From Echinarachnius parma (Eukaryota; Echinodermata; Echinoidea; Clypeasteroida; Echinarachniidae): a stretch of DNA of 64,000 nucleotides. Below, piece by piece: positions 10,056 through 21,065 of this stretch; the stretch's first letter is position 1; every line of letters begins with the position of its first letter. The notes under the pieces are model-generated. The model ran no database searches and was not told where the DNA came from. It saw only the letters and a program-made list of their open reading frames with translations. The translations under genes were made by a program, and so were the position numbers. The stretch covers positions 124,001-188,000 of the forward strand of contig JBAMJV010008256.1 of NCBI GenBank assembly GCA_037951105.1, in the 5' to 3' direction.

Positions 10056-11285
10056 TTGTCGATTGGTTTAGTAGGTACATGTGTTTATAATAATCAATTT
10101 GTTCGTACAATGCATATTGAGTACAATAGATTTTCTATAGATGATCAGTTATTTTTTAATACATTTTTAATGATGATAAGAGGTGAGACAATATCATATT
10201 CAAGTATGAAAAGAAAACGGTGTATGAAAAATGAAACTAAATTAGAAAAAGAAATTAGTGATTTAGAAAATAAGATTATTTATGTTTTAGATAATAAAGA
10301 TATTATTGAAGAATTGGAAGATAAAAAAAATAGTTTGGAAGATTTAAGAAAACAAAAAGTCGATGACGCAATTCTTCGTTCAAAGTTACAATGGATGGAG
10401 TTTGGTGAAAAACCCTCAAAGTTCTTTTTGAACTTTGAACAAAATCGTATTAATAGACAAATTAAAACACTGATTGATGATCAAGGTAATACAATTCAAA
10501 ATCCAAATGTTTCATTTGAAGTACATCGTTTTTACTCTAAATTATATAAGCATAAACCTGTATCCGACTTTGATTGGGATCTTTTTCAATCAAGAAACAT
10601 CCCGAAATTGAATGTGCAGATGAAAGATTCTTTAGAAGGTCCTTTGGTAATTGACGAGGTTTTTCAAGTTATTACAAATATGAAAACTAATAAATCCCCA
10701 GGAATGGATGGTTTTACAGTTGAATTTTTAAAGTTTTTTGGGGGCAGTATAAAGTATTTTTTACTTCGATCATTGAATTATGCATATTTTAATGGTCATA
10801 TGACTGAAGCGCATAAAATGGGAGTGATTACATTAATACCAAAAGGAAATAAAGACAGAAAAGTGTTATCAAACTGGAGACCTATTTCTTTATTAAATGT
10901 TATATATAAAATAGCTTCATCTTGTATTGCAAACCGGATTAAACAAATATTACCTTTTGTGATTAATGAAAGTCAAAAGGGTTTCATGTCTGGACGATTT
11001 ATTGGGGAAAATATACGTCTTTTGTTTGATTTGATGTTATACACGGATTTAAATGATATTCCTGGACTTTTGTTGATAATAGATTTTGAAAAAGCCTTCG
11101 ACTCAATATCACACGACTTTATTTTTCAGGCTCTGGACTTTTTAAATGTTGGTGATTCCATAAAATCATGGATTAAACTTTTTCATGAGAATGCATCGTC
11201 ATGCGCTATGGTCAATGGTCATATGACAAACAGATTTAATATAGAAAGAGGATGTTGTCAAGGTGACCCTCTGTCTCCTTATTAG
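10056..11285 (+). pseudogene. Tx1/L1-like reverse transcriptase fragment
   Basis: An open frame of 409 codons that opens at a TTG; the first ATG is at codon 19. A lysine/glutamate-rich coiled segment (about 50-110) precedes GEKPSKFFLNFE, the classic pre-RT block of L1-type elements. RT motifs follow: SPGMDGFT, TLIPKGNKD, NWRPISLLNVIYK, SQKGFMSGRFIGENI, LLIIDFEKAFDS and finally GCCQGDPLSP, where a stop occurs. The YADD active site that should follow within about 40 residues is missing, so the enzyme cannot work. The sequence after the stop matches a much later part of such proteins, indicating an internal deletion near 11285. Confidence 0.85.
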
Positions 11286-11299
11286 TATCAAAGTTAAAT

Positions 11300-12580
11300 T
11301 ATTTATTTTTATCATTACCGAACCCCTCTGATGAAATTATGAAATTATTACAAAAGTCATTTTTTGAATTTATTTGGAATCATAAACCTGACAAAATAAG
11401 TAGGAAACAAATGATACAACCCTATCATTTGGGAGGAGCCAAAATGATAGATATATACTCACATGTTCATTCATTGAACATATCATGGATGAGAAGATAC
11501 TTTTTTGGTAATATAGATTCTTTTATTGATAATTTAATGCATACATTTATGCCCAAAAATTGTTAATTGAACCCTACTTTTGGTGATGTTCACTTTTTAA
11601 GATTGTCAATAGGTGCAACTAACCCGTTTTGGAAAAATGTTTTTTTGGCTTATAGTATTTTACAGTCTAAAAGTTGTCGCGATATATCTTGTCAGCCTCT
11701 ATGGTTTAATAGTCATATTCAGGTGAATAACGTGTGTGTATTTTAAAGGTCTTGGTACGAAAAGGGTATAATATGTATTAATGATTTGTTAGATGAAGAT
11801 GGAACTTTTTTGTCACTCAATGAATTTAAATTGAAATATCAAATTACAGTTAATTTTTTGCAATACTTTGGCCTATGTGAAGCTATTAAATCTGGTTTCA
11901 ATAACCGTTGTGGTATTTTTGTGAAAATGGAACAGCCTTTAAGATTAGATTTAATTTCCCTTATTTGTCAATTTCGAAAAGGATGCTCGCATATATATGC
12001 TTTATTATTACAACAAAAAAGGGAAGAATGTAAAAGCTATACAAAATGGAAAAGGTTTTTTAATATTGATGAATCCATATGGCAGAAGTATTGTGCTCTT
12101 GCATTTAATTGTTCTATTGATGTTAATTTACGTTGATTTCAATTTACAATATTACATAGAATTTTGTTTACAAACGACATATTGTTAAAATTGAACATGG
12201 TTGAAACTGAATTATGTTCCTTTTGTAATGCTCATACTGAAACAATTACTCATTTATTTTGTGATTGTCAATTTGTTAAAATTATATGGGCAAAACTAGA
12301 AAGATGGATTAACATAAGTGCTGGTTGTAACATACATTTTACAAATGAAAATATATTGTTTGGATTAAGAGGTTTAAATAATAGAGCAATAAACTGTTTA
12401 TTGTTCGTTAGTAAGCAAATAATATTTCGAAGTAAACTAGTGAATAAAATACCTGTATTTTCTCAGTTTAAATCAGCTTCAATTTCATATTATAAAAATG
12501 AAAAATATATATTTAGTTTGAAAGGTCATGGTAAATACTTTGATAAAAAAATGGTTTTCCTTGAGAAGTATGTTTTCTGA
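11300..12580 (+). pseudogene. Tx1/L1-like ORF2 C-terminal region, broken
   Basis: Several short frames (11339-11566, 11786-12136, 12164-12580) read in order as the C-terminal domain of an L1/Tx1 ORF2: FFEFIWNHKPDKISRK, GGAKMIDIYSHVHSLNISWM, then a cysteine-histidine motif (LCSFCNAHTETITHLFCDC) near the end. At least two frame breaks and internal stops separate them. This motif is typical of the C-terminal zinc-like region of L1-clade proteins. Confidence 0.75.
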
Positions 12581-12871
12581 TATTGTTTAATTAGTTATAT
12601 TTATACAAAGAAACTATACGACGGTTCATCTATGGTTCATTTATTGTTATTGTTGTGTTATTATGATATGCTTGTAAATGTCATGCTATGTTTAATTTTG
12701 TTTTACTTATACCAATAAATGCCCTGTGGAGGGAAAAAAAAAGAAGAAAAAAAATATTGCGTACAATTTTAAACATTTGAGCAAGGAAATAGTAAGAACA
12801 TTTTCACCATGTTTGTACAACCATAACAATGCAGACATTGTGTAGTTAGCACACACTCTTGTTGGTCTGTC

Positions 12872-12908
12872 TTATATATATATATCTATATATATATATA
12901 TATATATA
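12872..12908. repeat. (TA)n microsatellite
   Basis: A run of TA dinucleotides interrupted by single C and G bases, shortly after the retrotransposon A tail. Confidence 0.9.
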
Positions 12909-15113
12909 CGTATCTAACTGGCTGAAATTAAACAATAATTATAGTACATGTTTTCCGTAACATGACCTACGCAATTATACGATTTGAAGACGTCATTAAA
13001 TACTAGCACACTAAGAGAAATGTTTGTATATGGTTGATTTGTGTTTCCTTTTGTTTGTGTTCAGTGTTCGTGTGTGAATTGAAAGTACCAAATTATGTAC
13101 ATGTTGGTAATTTCCAAATGCCAAATAATCATAAATAAACACATGGGACATTTTAAAATTAGATTGTACTTTACTCTATACAATGTGTTACTTACTTATT
13201 CCCGGCTGATAATCACATTCGCATATAAACATGATAAACGGTAACCTAATAAACATGATTCAAACTGAAAGTGAATAAAGTACTAATTCATTGGGTGTGC
13301 CTACAAATAACAAATAATCATCTTTGAATGCCTCATAATGCACATCAGAGACAATTTTTATCATTTTGCTTGTACATTGTAATATAATATCCCCTTGTTT
13401 GCATTTAACCGACTTCCAGAATATTGGGTGTAGCCGAATAGGAGAAAATATTTTCAGGACTTATGGCCTGATAATTAATAAGTTCTCAAGAAGTGACGAA
13501 AATATGTTCAATGAGCATCTTTTTGCTCAATATTCCAGCCCGAACTGGTTCATCATTTCCTAAATAACAAAGAATAGCATGTTTAAACCCAGTTAAACAT
13601 CTTACTTCACTTACTAAAAGTCAGACCCGGCTTAAAATCTGCGATTTCAGGGGCGGGCCAAATGACGTGATTAAGGCGGAAGTGGCATTTGTTTATTCAG
13701 GAACATGCGATCTTCTGCCTGCAATGATGAGACGCGCCTGTTGTGAAGTGCAGACAGTCTTTGGGGATTTTCTAGTTAGCTATAAATAACGATCTATCAA
13801 GCTAGGGATGTAATCGACAAATATACACGATAACACTGTTTGACACATTTACGAATAACCAGTTGACACAACTATCGGGCTAGGTATATCCTAATTTGCC
13901 ACGGTTTGTGCAAACGTTATCCATTTGATTACCCGTAAACATGTAAGGTTGGTCTAAGGCGTTTGTTTCGCTCCCAAAGTCTACATAAAGGCAGAGACAG
14001 ATTGGAACAATAGGGCATTGGTATCAACTAATCATTTCGTTTCGTGTAATTACGATGAAATTACGATGAAATGTGCATATGAACTTTAGTACTACAATGC
14101 TAGAGAAGGCTAGTACTCGAACCTCTTTCTGACGATGGTTAGACTATTACCGGAAGACATAAATCACAAAGACGTTACAACACGCTCACAGTATTTATTT
14201 GGTCCAAGAAGTCATGAAACAGAAACTTCCATAGATACAAGATTGACAAATTAAAGGCACACTTAAGTATTGGTACTTCCCGACAAAAAATACATTCTTA
14301 TATTGTTTTGCTTGGTTTTAATTCCATTTGGAAGTTCTTTAATTAAAACGTGTGAACTGGGAACCATCACCATTCAAATGCTTTTATAGACGTGAAATTT
14401 TATTTCAAAATATTTTCTTTGTTATCGTCTATCGAGACAATGCCTTTACTTTAAAAAAAAATACATAACATGCTCTTACACTTCTTTAACAAAACTCAAA
14501 TGACGTTTTAGGATAGTTGATGAGTATTTAACAATTGTATATACAATGGTTTGAACTAAATAACATGAGAGAGCGCCCTCTTCAGTTGTCACAACTGTTT
14601 TAAATGATAACAGGCTTAAAATCATTTGCAATTGTGTATACATTTAGAGCATTGTGGGGGTAATTACTATTAGTTTTTAATGAAATAGTGCAGGTTTTGT
14701 TTTTTTAATTTCCGTTTAACCAAAACTCAACTATCCCTTTAAATGGAAATCAGTCACAACTCCAAACGCGCAAAAACAGTAGTTTCCATGCAGAGTTTAT
14801 TCATGTTAGACCATTGGTAATAACATAATTAGGAGCGGCTTTAATCGAAATTGAAATTAATACATAAGCATGTATCAAGATACGTACGTAGATTACATCA
14901 TAAAAGAACCCAAATAACTCTGACTCGAATTGCCACCTTATAATGCGCTTTTACTCATTGGTGCAGCTGGTCACTCTTAATTATTCATTCAGTAGTGTCA
15001 GAAGAAATATTCGCACTGTTTATCTATCTTTAACATTGTTTTCCCGCGAGCGAATACAAGTATTAATCTGCCACGCGATAAAGCTCCAGGACTAAATAAA
15101 CCAAGCAAGCAGA
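12909..15113. other. Gene-free stretch upstream of G2
   Basis: No supported gene. About 14255-14425 is a copy of a dispersed repeat also seen at 27630-27800 and 41325-41400 (AAAGG...TTAAGTATTGGTA start). About 14560-14743 is the right half of the AAAGGGATAGTTGAGT MITE family, ending AACTCAACTATCCCTTTAA. The remaining sequence is AT-rich and unremarkable. Confidence 0.55.
14560..14743. mobile_element. Solo right half of AAAGGGATAGTTGAGT-family MITE
   Basis: Contains the subterminal GCGCCCTCTT block, TTTAAATGATAACAGG and the terminal AACTCAACTATCCCTTTAA seen in the full copies at 4249 and 32780. The matching left terminus is not found nearby. Confidence 0.6.
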
Positions 15114-16095
15114 ATGACACATGCAGTCAGTGTCGTGTATGCAACAATAGTAGTGTTTCTTGCCATTCAAACATGTCGTTCAGTGTTTTTCCAGTGTGAG
15201 AGAAGAAATGATCTGGAAACGAATCAGAACATTATCCACGTGCGCTGCATCGCCAAACAATACTTGAGAGAACACGACCAAATCAAATTGTATCGATCTA
15301 ATGATGAAGCGATTGGGTATTGTTATACCGGATTTTGCAGGCCAACCTTGGATCATTGCTACATAGGGTGTAAGACTGATGAAGTTCATAAAGATCATTA
15401 ATTGATCCGTGTGGACTAAAATGTGTTTGCTTCAGCATTAGACAGCCACTTATGTCAACAGATTACGGTGAATACTACATTTTTGTAAATTCATCTGATA
15501 AAAGTCTTGCTTTAAACCTAACCACAACGCTAACTACAACAACGCCGACCTATAACCGATCTACCGCCCCTGTAACATCAAATATAAAGTCCCCATGTCA
15601 GCAACAAACATGCACAATTCATCCATCAGTGGATTCAGCCTACAATGGAGTCAAACACAGCTACAATGAAACTAGTGTACACAATGTAGGTGTGAAAGTC
15701 ATTATCCTAACTCCATCTTTAGTACTCCTTTGTAGCATCGGATCAGGACTCTATATTCTAGCTCGAAAACTCACCCAAAGGAAAAGACTGAACCACGACC
15801 AACAAAGTATCATAGAAACCCTATCACGACCAAATACGATAGAAACGATAGATATGACTTCCCTGACATTGCAACATCAAGTAACACCTTTTACAAGTAT
15901 ATTTGCCAATCCGAACACCGCCAGTCCGTTGACCCGTCATCATCAGATAAATGACCAGGCACCGGAGTTACCGAATGAAGCGAGCGAGTTTAATTTCAAC
16001 ACCTTATCCACTACTGACATACATTGCTCTCTGATGGGCCAAGACAATTGCCAAGGGACTTCAAATATAATTGATATCGCGACACGTGGTGTTGC

Positions 16096-16594
16096 CAGGG
16101 GCGTAGACAAGGGGGGGGGGATGAGGGGGATGCATCCCCCCACCTCTCAAGGTGGGGGGGGGGGGGGGGATGACGTGTACAATCATCCCCCCCCCCCAGG
16201 TTTTAGGGAAGGATATATTTTTTTCTGTATGTATCTGTATACGAGTGGGAAAGAAAACATTAGTTGTATGAGCTAAGACTTGTTAATTCTAACGTTAACA
16301 AAGTAATTTATACATCCATTTTCAATTTTTGCTGCGCGCTTCGCGCGCGAACAGATTATCTCAGTTTGTTGTGTAACTTACGTATGGTCTTGGGTGAGTA
16401 TTTTTTTTCTGTATACCGGGCCACGTAGTTCCAGTGTAGGCTGCCATTGTTCTGGCTATTTGTGTGACGTGCACCAAATTGCACCATTTCAAGTATATTA
16501 TATAAATGCAAAATCTTCTCCGTGGGAGGGGGATACCACCTCCCAAACCCTCCCTATTTGGCTCTGACCCAGCCCTCGGTAGCTTCGCCCCTCG
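16096..16594. mobile_element. Short inverted-repeat element with G/C runs, inside G2
   Basis: The left end CAGGGGCGTAGAC and right end, read in reverse, GAGGGGCGAAGCT are imperfect inverted repeats. The interior has long G and C runs (16110-16200), a GCGCGCTTCGCGCGC palindrome near 16335, and no coding capacity. It sits where G2 is interrupted. The host sequence in intact copies reads GGAGGCGTAGATTTG here, so the left boundary is uncertain by several bases. Confidence 0.5.
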
Positions 16595-17027
16595 GGAATT
16601 ATTCTTGGCAATAGGCTAAGTTGTTAGATCATACATAATGTGGCATAATTATGGTGATGTTGGAACTGTGTATGACGCTTCCGGCCCGCCTGGTCACGAC
16701 CATCTTAACATCCAACCCCCCCCCCCCCTACTGAGCCACTTTGTCTCGAAATATTTCGTCAAGTGGTCTCGGCCGCGAACAAATTGGTCTTGTTTTTGTT
16801 TTTATTTTTGTTTTATTCAGTTTATTGACAATATAAAAAACAGCCAATGGAAAACAGAAAAGGCAGAAGCCCAAACAAATGTCTGTTTCCCTAATTACAC
16901 ATTTAACATCAATAAATACAACAAGTATATAAAACAGCAAATGAATGCTTATTGCATAATAATATTTATAATTGTACAATTAAAACATATTGAAGATTTA
17001 CACACTCTCAATTAACCGGTATAAAAG

Positions 17028-19484
17028 CTATACAATATTTAAATTCAACTTCAGTGCCCTTTTAAAAGACATAAGGGAAGGGCTATTTATAATATACTGT
17101 GGGAGTTTATTCCAATCACGAGCTGTGTTAACATAAAATGAATTCATATAATAATCTGTTCTAGCAAAAGGTACGTTTAATTTCAATAAATGGTCATTTC
17201 TTCCAATCCTAGATGCATATGTAAATTTGTGTGTATAGTTTACCAGCATCAAATTATTTTGTAATTTATAACAAGCAACCAATCTATAGTACAATCTTCT
17301 TTTTTCTAAGGTACATAATCCCATTTGATTTAATAAATGTTCATATGAGGTTTCCCAGTCACTACACATCATCCTAACGCAACGCTTTTGAATACGTTCA
17401 AGTGTAATTCTATGACTTTCACAATGTGGGTCCCAAGCAATACAACAATATTCTAAGCGGGATCTTATAATAGCCTCATACAATTGCTTTAAAATATGTG
17501 GGGGACAATTAACAAATGATCTTCGTAACACACCTATAAGCTTATTACAAACTTTATATAATTCCTGACAATGAAATTTCCAATTCAGAGTATCATTTAT
17601 AACAATGCCAAGATATTTTTCAGTGTGCGTTATATCTAGTTCATATCCATTCAATTTATAATTAAAATCTATTGTTTTATTCTTACGAGACATCTTCATA
17701 ACTTTACATTTCGAAACATTAAAATTTAACAACCATATTTTACTCCAATTACTAAGTTCATCTAAATCTTTCTGAAGTAAACTGCAATCTTCTACACACT
17801 TAATTTTGTTATATACAATACAATCATCTGCATACAAACGAATAACAGATTTTATATTGTCAGATAAATCATTAATATAACAAAAGAAAAGAATTGGGCC
17901 TAATATAGTCCCCTGAGGGACACCAGACGTAACATGGATCCAGTCAGAGTATTCTCCATTTAAAACAACACGTTGTGTGCGATTCTTCAAAAAATTCATA
18001 ATCCATTGTAAATTTCGTGTTAAAACTCCACATGTCTTGAGTTTATTACATAACAAATAATGAGGGACAGAATCGAATGCTCTCGAAAAATCAAGGAAAG
18101 CAATGTGTATATCTGCGCCAGAATCTAAAAAGTTCGCCCAATCATGAATAGCTTCAATTAATTGAGTTTCGCATGATCGCTTTTCGCGAAATCCATGCTG
18201 ATTATCATCGAGTATATCATTCAGCGAAAAGTGATCGACAAGTCGTTTACGCACAATTCTTTCTAATGTCTTACATACAATAGATGTTAACGAAATAGGA
18301 CGGTAGTTAGCGGGGTCCTCTTTTTCTCCCTTTTTATGAAGCGGACACACGTTCGCTGTGCGCCAGTCAACCGGTAAATCGCCGCATGAAAGAGACAAAT
18401 TAAACAATTTACAAAGAGATGGGGCTAACTGTTCCGCCGCTTCTTTCAGTATGCGTGGGGCTATTTCATCTGGACCTTGTGCTTTACTAGAATCAATTTC
18501 TTTTAACAATTTATACACTTCTACTTCTGTACATTGAATATCAGACATAGGCGGAAAATCACAGTGTGTATCATCATTATCAAATGACTCATCACTAGTT
18601 TGTTCATTATCTATTCTAAAAGCAGATTCAAATTGTTTATTCAAAAGTGTTGCTTTCAATTTATCATCTGTTACTATATTATCATTAACTCTTAAACATG
18701 AAATATGTTTAGGTTCTTTCTTTTTCAATTTTACAAAAGTCCAAAATGCTTTAGAATTGTTTTGCACATCTTTACAAACAACATTATTTAAGTACTCAAT
18801 ATAACTCGTTTTTATTTTCTTTTTAACTTTACGCCGCAAACGTTTATATTTTTTCCAATAACCTTTACTTTTCGACTTTTTTGCACGTTTAAATAATATA
18901 TTTCGTTTTCTTATAAGTTTCTTAACATGTTTATCTACCCAAGGTACACGTACTTTATCATCAATGTTGCCCGTTGGTACATTTTCATTCACAATAGTTA
19001 ATACAGTCTGCTTCCATGATTGCCATGAGTGTTCAATGTCATTATCAATAATTAAATTACATAGAGATGCATTATCTAAATCTGTTCGTAATTGCTCATA
19101 ATTACCCTTTGAATAAAAATAAACCTTTCTTTTGGTCACATTCCTGTGTACTTTTAAATCATACAAGAAAACAATGGCTTCATGATCACTTACACCAGGA
19201 ACAACATTAATACTGCGCATATGAGATGGGTTTGTTGTAAAAATTAAGTCAAGTGTATTACTTGTGCTGTCTGTAATCCGTGTCGGTTCAGACACATGTT
19301 GATAAAGAAAATTATTATCAATAATGTCTAAAATGGTTCTAGTAATTTCTGAATTATCTGACTTTACTACATAACCATCATTCCATTTAACACTCGGTAA
19401 ATTAAAATCACCTGCTAAAATAATCTCACGGCATGTTTTATTAAATTGAGACACTAAAAACAAAGATTTTCGAAGTTCATTCAT
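17028..19484 (-). CDS. CR1-like endonuclease-reverse transcriptase (downstream of the in-frame stop)
   Basis: This 818-codon open frame covers the second half of the endonuclease (LAGDFNLPSVKWND, VSDHEAIVF) and a complete RT: SKAQGPDEIAP, CPLHKKGEKEDPANYRPISL, NQHGFREKRSCETQL, AFLDFSRAFDSVP, SGVPQGTILGP and LYADD (17824-17835). A C-terminal region with WDPHCESHRITLERIQKRCVR and ARDWNKLP follows, as in CR1/Rex-type proteins. The first ATG is at 19484 but the natural protein begins upstream, since four codons separate it from the TGA that ends the upstream frame. All visible RT motifs are intact, so the copy is fairly young, although 5' truncation and the stop make it inactive. Confidence 0.85.
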   Translation of the reverse strand: MNELRKSLFLVSQFNKTCREIILAGDFNLPSVKWNDGYVVKSDNSEITRTILDIIDNNFLYQHVSEPTRITDSTSNTLDLIFTTNPSHMRSINVVPGVSDHEAIVFLYDLKVHRNVTKRKVYFYSKGNYEQLRTDLDNASLCNLIIDNDIEHSWQSWKQTVLTIVNENVPTGNIDDKVRVPWVDKHVKKLIRKRNILFKRAKKSKSKGYWKKYKRLRRKVKKKIKTSYIEYLNNVVCKDVQNNSKAFWTFVKLKKKEPKHISCLRVNDNIVTDDKLKATLLNKQFESAFRIDNEQTSDESFDNDDTHCDFPPMSDIQCTEVEVYKLLKEIDSSKAQGPDEIAPRILKEAAEQLAPSLCKLFNLSLSCGDLPVDWRTANVCPLHKKGEKEDPANYRPISLTSIVCKTLERIVRKRLVDHFSLNDILDDNQHGFREKRSCETQLIEAIHDWANFLDSGADIHIAFLDFSRAFDSVPHYLLCNKLKTCGVLTRNLQWIMNFLKNRTQRVVLNGEYSDWIHVTSGVPQGTILGPILFFCYINDLSDNIKSVIRLYADDCIVYNKIKCVEDCSLLQKDLDELSNWSKIWLLNFNVSKCKVMKMSRKNKTIDFNYKLNGYELDITHTEKYLGIVINDTLNWKFHCQELYKVCNKLIGVLRRSFVNCPPHILKQLYEAIIRSRLEYCCIAWDPHCESHRITLERIQKRCVRMMCSDWETSYEHLLNQMGLCTLEKRRLYYRLVACYKLQNNLMLVNYTHKFTYASRIGRNDHLLKLNVPFARTDYYMNSFYVNTARDWNKLPQYIINSPSLMSFKRALKLNLNIV

Positions 19485-19496
19485 AATCTCTACACT

Positions 19497-21065
19497 TCAT
19501 AATCTATAAAATACACCCAAATACATTGACTTCATATTCTTGCCTTTTCGAAGTCTATAAAATACACCCAAATACATTGACTTCATATTCTTGCCTTTTC
19601 GAAGTAATTCCACCCATACTATTTCACAGTCTGATTCCAAGTCTGTTCTCCTTATAACATTAAGGTAATTTTTACATGCAATCAATATTCCACCAACGTG
19701 TCTCTTTCTATCTTTTCTGAAAGTTATATATGATGATGGAAAGATTTCACAAGACTTGATATTTTCATCTAAATGAGTTTCTGTTACAAAAATTACATCT
19801 GGGTCTTCAAATTCAATTATAGTATGTATTTCATTAATTTTATTTACTATACTGCATGTATTGAGAGAAATACACTTAAGGCTACACAGTTTTTGCCTTA
19901 GTCTTTTATTGTTATCACAATCTGTGGCGGTCTCTTCTTTGCCGATTTGCCAAAATTGACAAAACTTTTCTTTATGTCCTAGATTTTGACATTTTCTACA
20001 TTGTAATTGTATGGCGTGTCTGCAGGATTGGGCTCGATGATTCGGCTCGCCGCATTTTTCACAGCCAATATAATAGGATCGGATTGGCGAATGCGGCTGT
20101 GTTGGCGTTGGACGTGGTCGTGGTGGTGGCGGTTGTGGTCGTGGGGCTCGCAGTACGGATGCGTATGTCGTGTTATGCGGAATTGATGGATAGTAGACCT
20201 CTTGTGGGGGAGGGGCCCACAATGGAGGGAACGTACTCGGCATATATGTTGACGGAGCATATGTATGACGACCAGGTGGTATATGTGTCTGATGACTGGG
20301 TGGGGCGTGCACATATTGATAGCGACCGAGTGGGGCACACACCTGTTGCTGATAACTGGTTTGAGCATGCATTTGTTGCTGATGACTGGGCGGGGCTTGT
20401 TGATGTTGTTGGTGACTGGGCTGGGCTTGCTGATGTTGCTGATGACTGGGCGGGGCTTGCTGATGTTGCTGATGACTGGGCGGAGCTTGTTGATGTTGCT
20501 GATGACTGGGCGGGGCTTGCTGATGTTGCTGATGACTGGGCGGAGCTTGCTGATGTTGCTGATGAGTGGGCGGGGCTTGCTGATGCTGCTGATGACTGGA
20601 TGGGGCTTGCTGATGCTGCTGATGACTGGATGGGGCTTGCTGATGCTGCTGATGACTGGATGGGGCATGCTGGTAACTGGATGGGGCATGCACCCGCTGT
20701 TGATGACTGGGTGGGGCATGCGCCTGTTGCTGCGCCTGTTGCTGGCGACGGGGTGGTGCATACAGTTGTTGCTGGTTACCGGGATGTACCTGCACCTGTG
20801 ACTGGCGTTGGGGTGGGGCGTGTGCATGCATCTGGCGGGCTGTAGCAGGATCGACGGTCCCAGGGGGTGGCGGCTGGGCAGGAGCCGACTGGGGGCGATG
20901 CCCCTGTGGTATTGCACTCCCCGGGGGTGTAGGCTGATTGTAAAATCTTTGTTTTTGTTCATCCGCATCTTGACGCAACAGTCTCACTTCCATCGCCAAG
21001 TTGTCAAGTCGTTCATTTATACATTTACACTTCATGCAAATACATTCAACTTCGCTGCACTTCAT
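19497..21065 (-). pseudogene. CR1-like ORF1 (zinc knuckles, Gln/His/Pro repeats) fused to endonuclease start
   Basis: The segment begins with a cysteine cluster (CSEVECICMKCKC) and continues with a Pro/Gln/His-rich region of ten APPSHQQHQQ-type decapeptides. Two CCHC knuckles follow (CEKCGEPNHRAQSC and CRKCQNLGHKEKFC), then directly the start of an AP-type endonuclease (LNTCSIVNKINEI, DVIFVTETHLDENI). A tandem duplication of about 51 bp (19503-19606) repeats RKGKNMKSMYLGVFYRL just before the TGA stop. Without this stop the frame runs on into the RT. The ATG at 21065 is internal: the same frame is open to about 21400 and encodes an acidic, Asn/Ser-rich stretch. CCHC knuckles in retrotransposon ORF1 proteins bind element RNA. 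Confidence 0.8.
20370..20690. repeat. 30-bp minisatellite inside the retrotransposon ORF1
   Basis: About ten head-to-tail 30-bp units (core GCTGATGACTGGGCGGGGCT) encode APPSHQQHQQ on the - strand. Units differ by single bases and keep the frame. Adjacent partial units continue to about 20750. Confidence 0.9.

Larger units (their letters stand above)
10037..12757 (+). mobile_element. Tx1/L1-like non-LTR retrotransposon, 5'-truncated, internally deleted
   Basis: The reverse transcriptase and C-terminal region of an L1-clade (Tx1-like) element on the + strand, with no endonuclease and no ORF1, so it is 5'-truncated at about 10037. Motifs run from the pre-RT coiled region to QGDPLSP, skip the YADD box, and resume in the C-terminal part with a C-x2-C-x-H-x-C zinc-like motif. 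The 3' end is marked by an A-rich tail at 12734-12757. Truncation plus an A tail is the usual signature of target-primed reverse transcription. The copy is dead. Confidence 0.85.

Noticed and set aside
20370-20690. CRISPR-like array
   Set aside because: Repeats are directly adjacent without spacers, in phase with a coding frame, and the DNA is eukaryotic.
20084-20845. Long + strand open frames of 178-253 codons
   Set aside because: They are antisense readings of the 30-bp minisatellite in the retrotransposon ORF1, open only because the repeat unit is a multiple of three.
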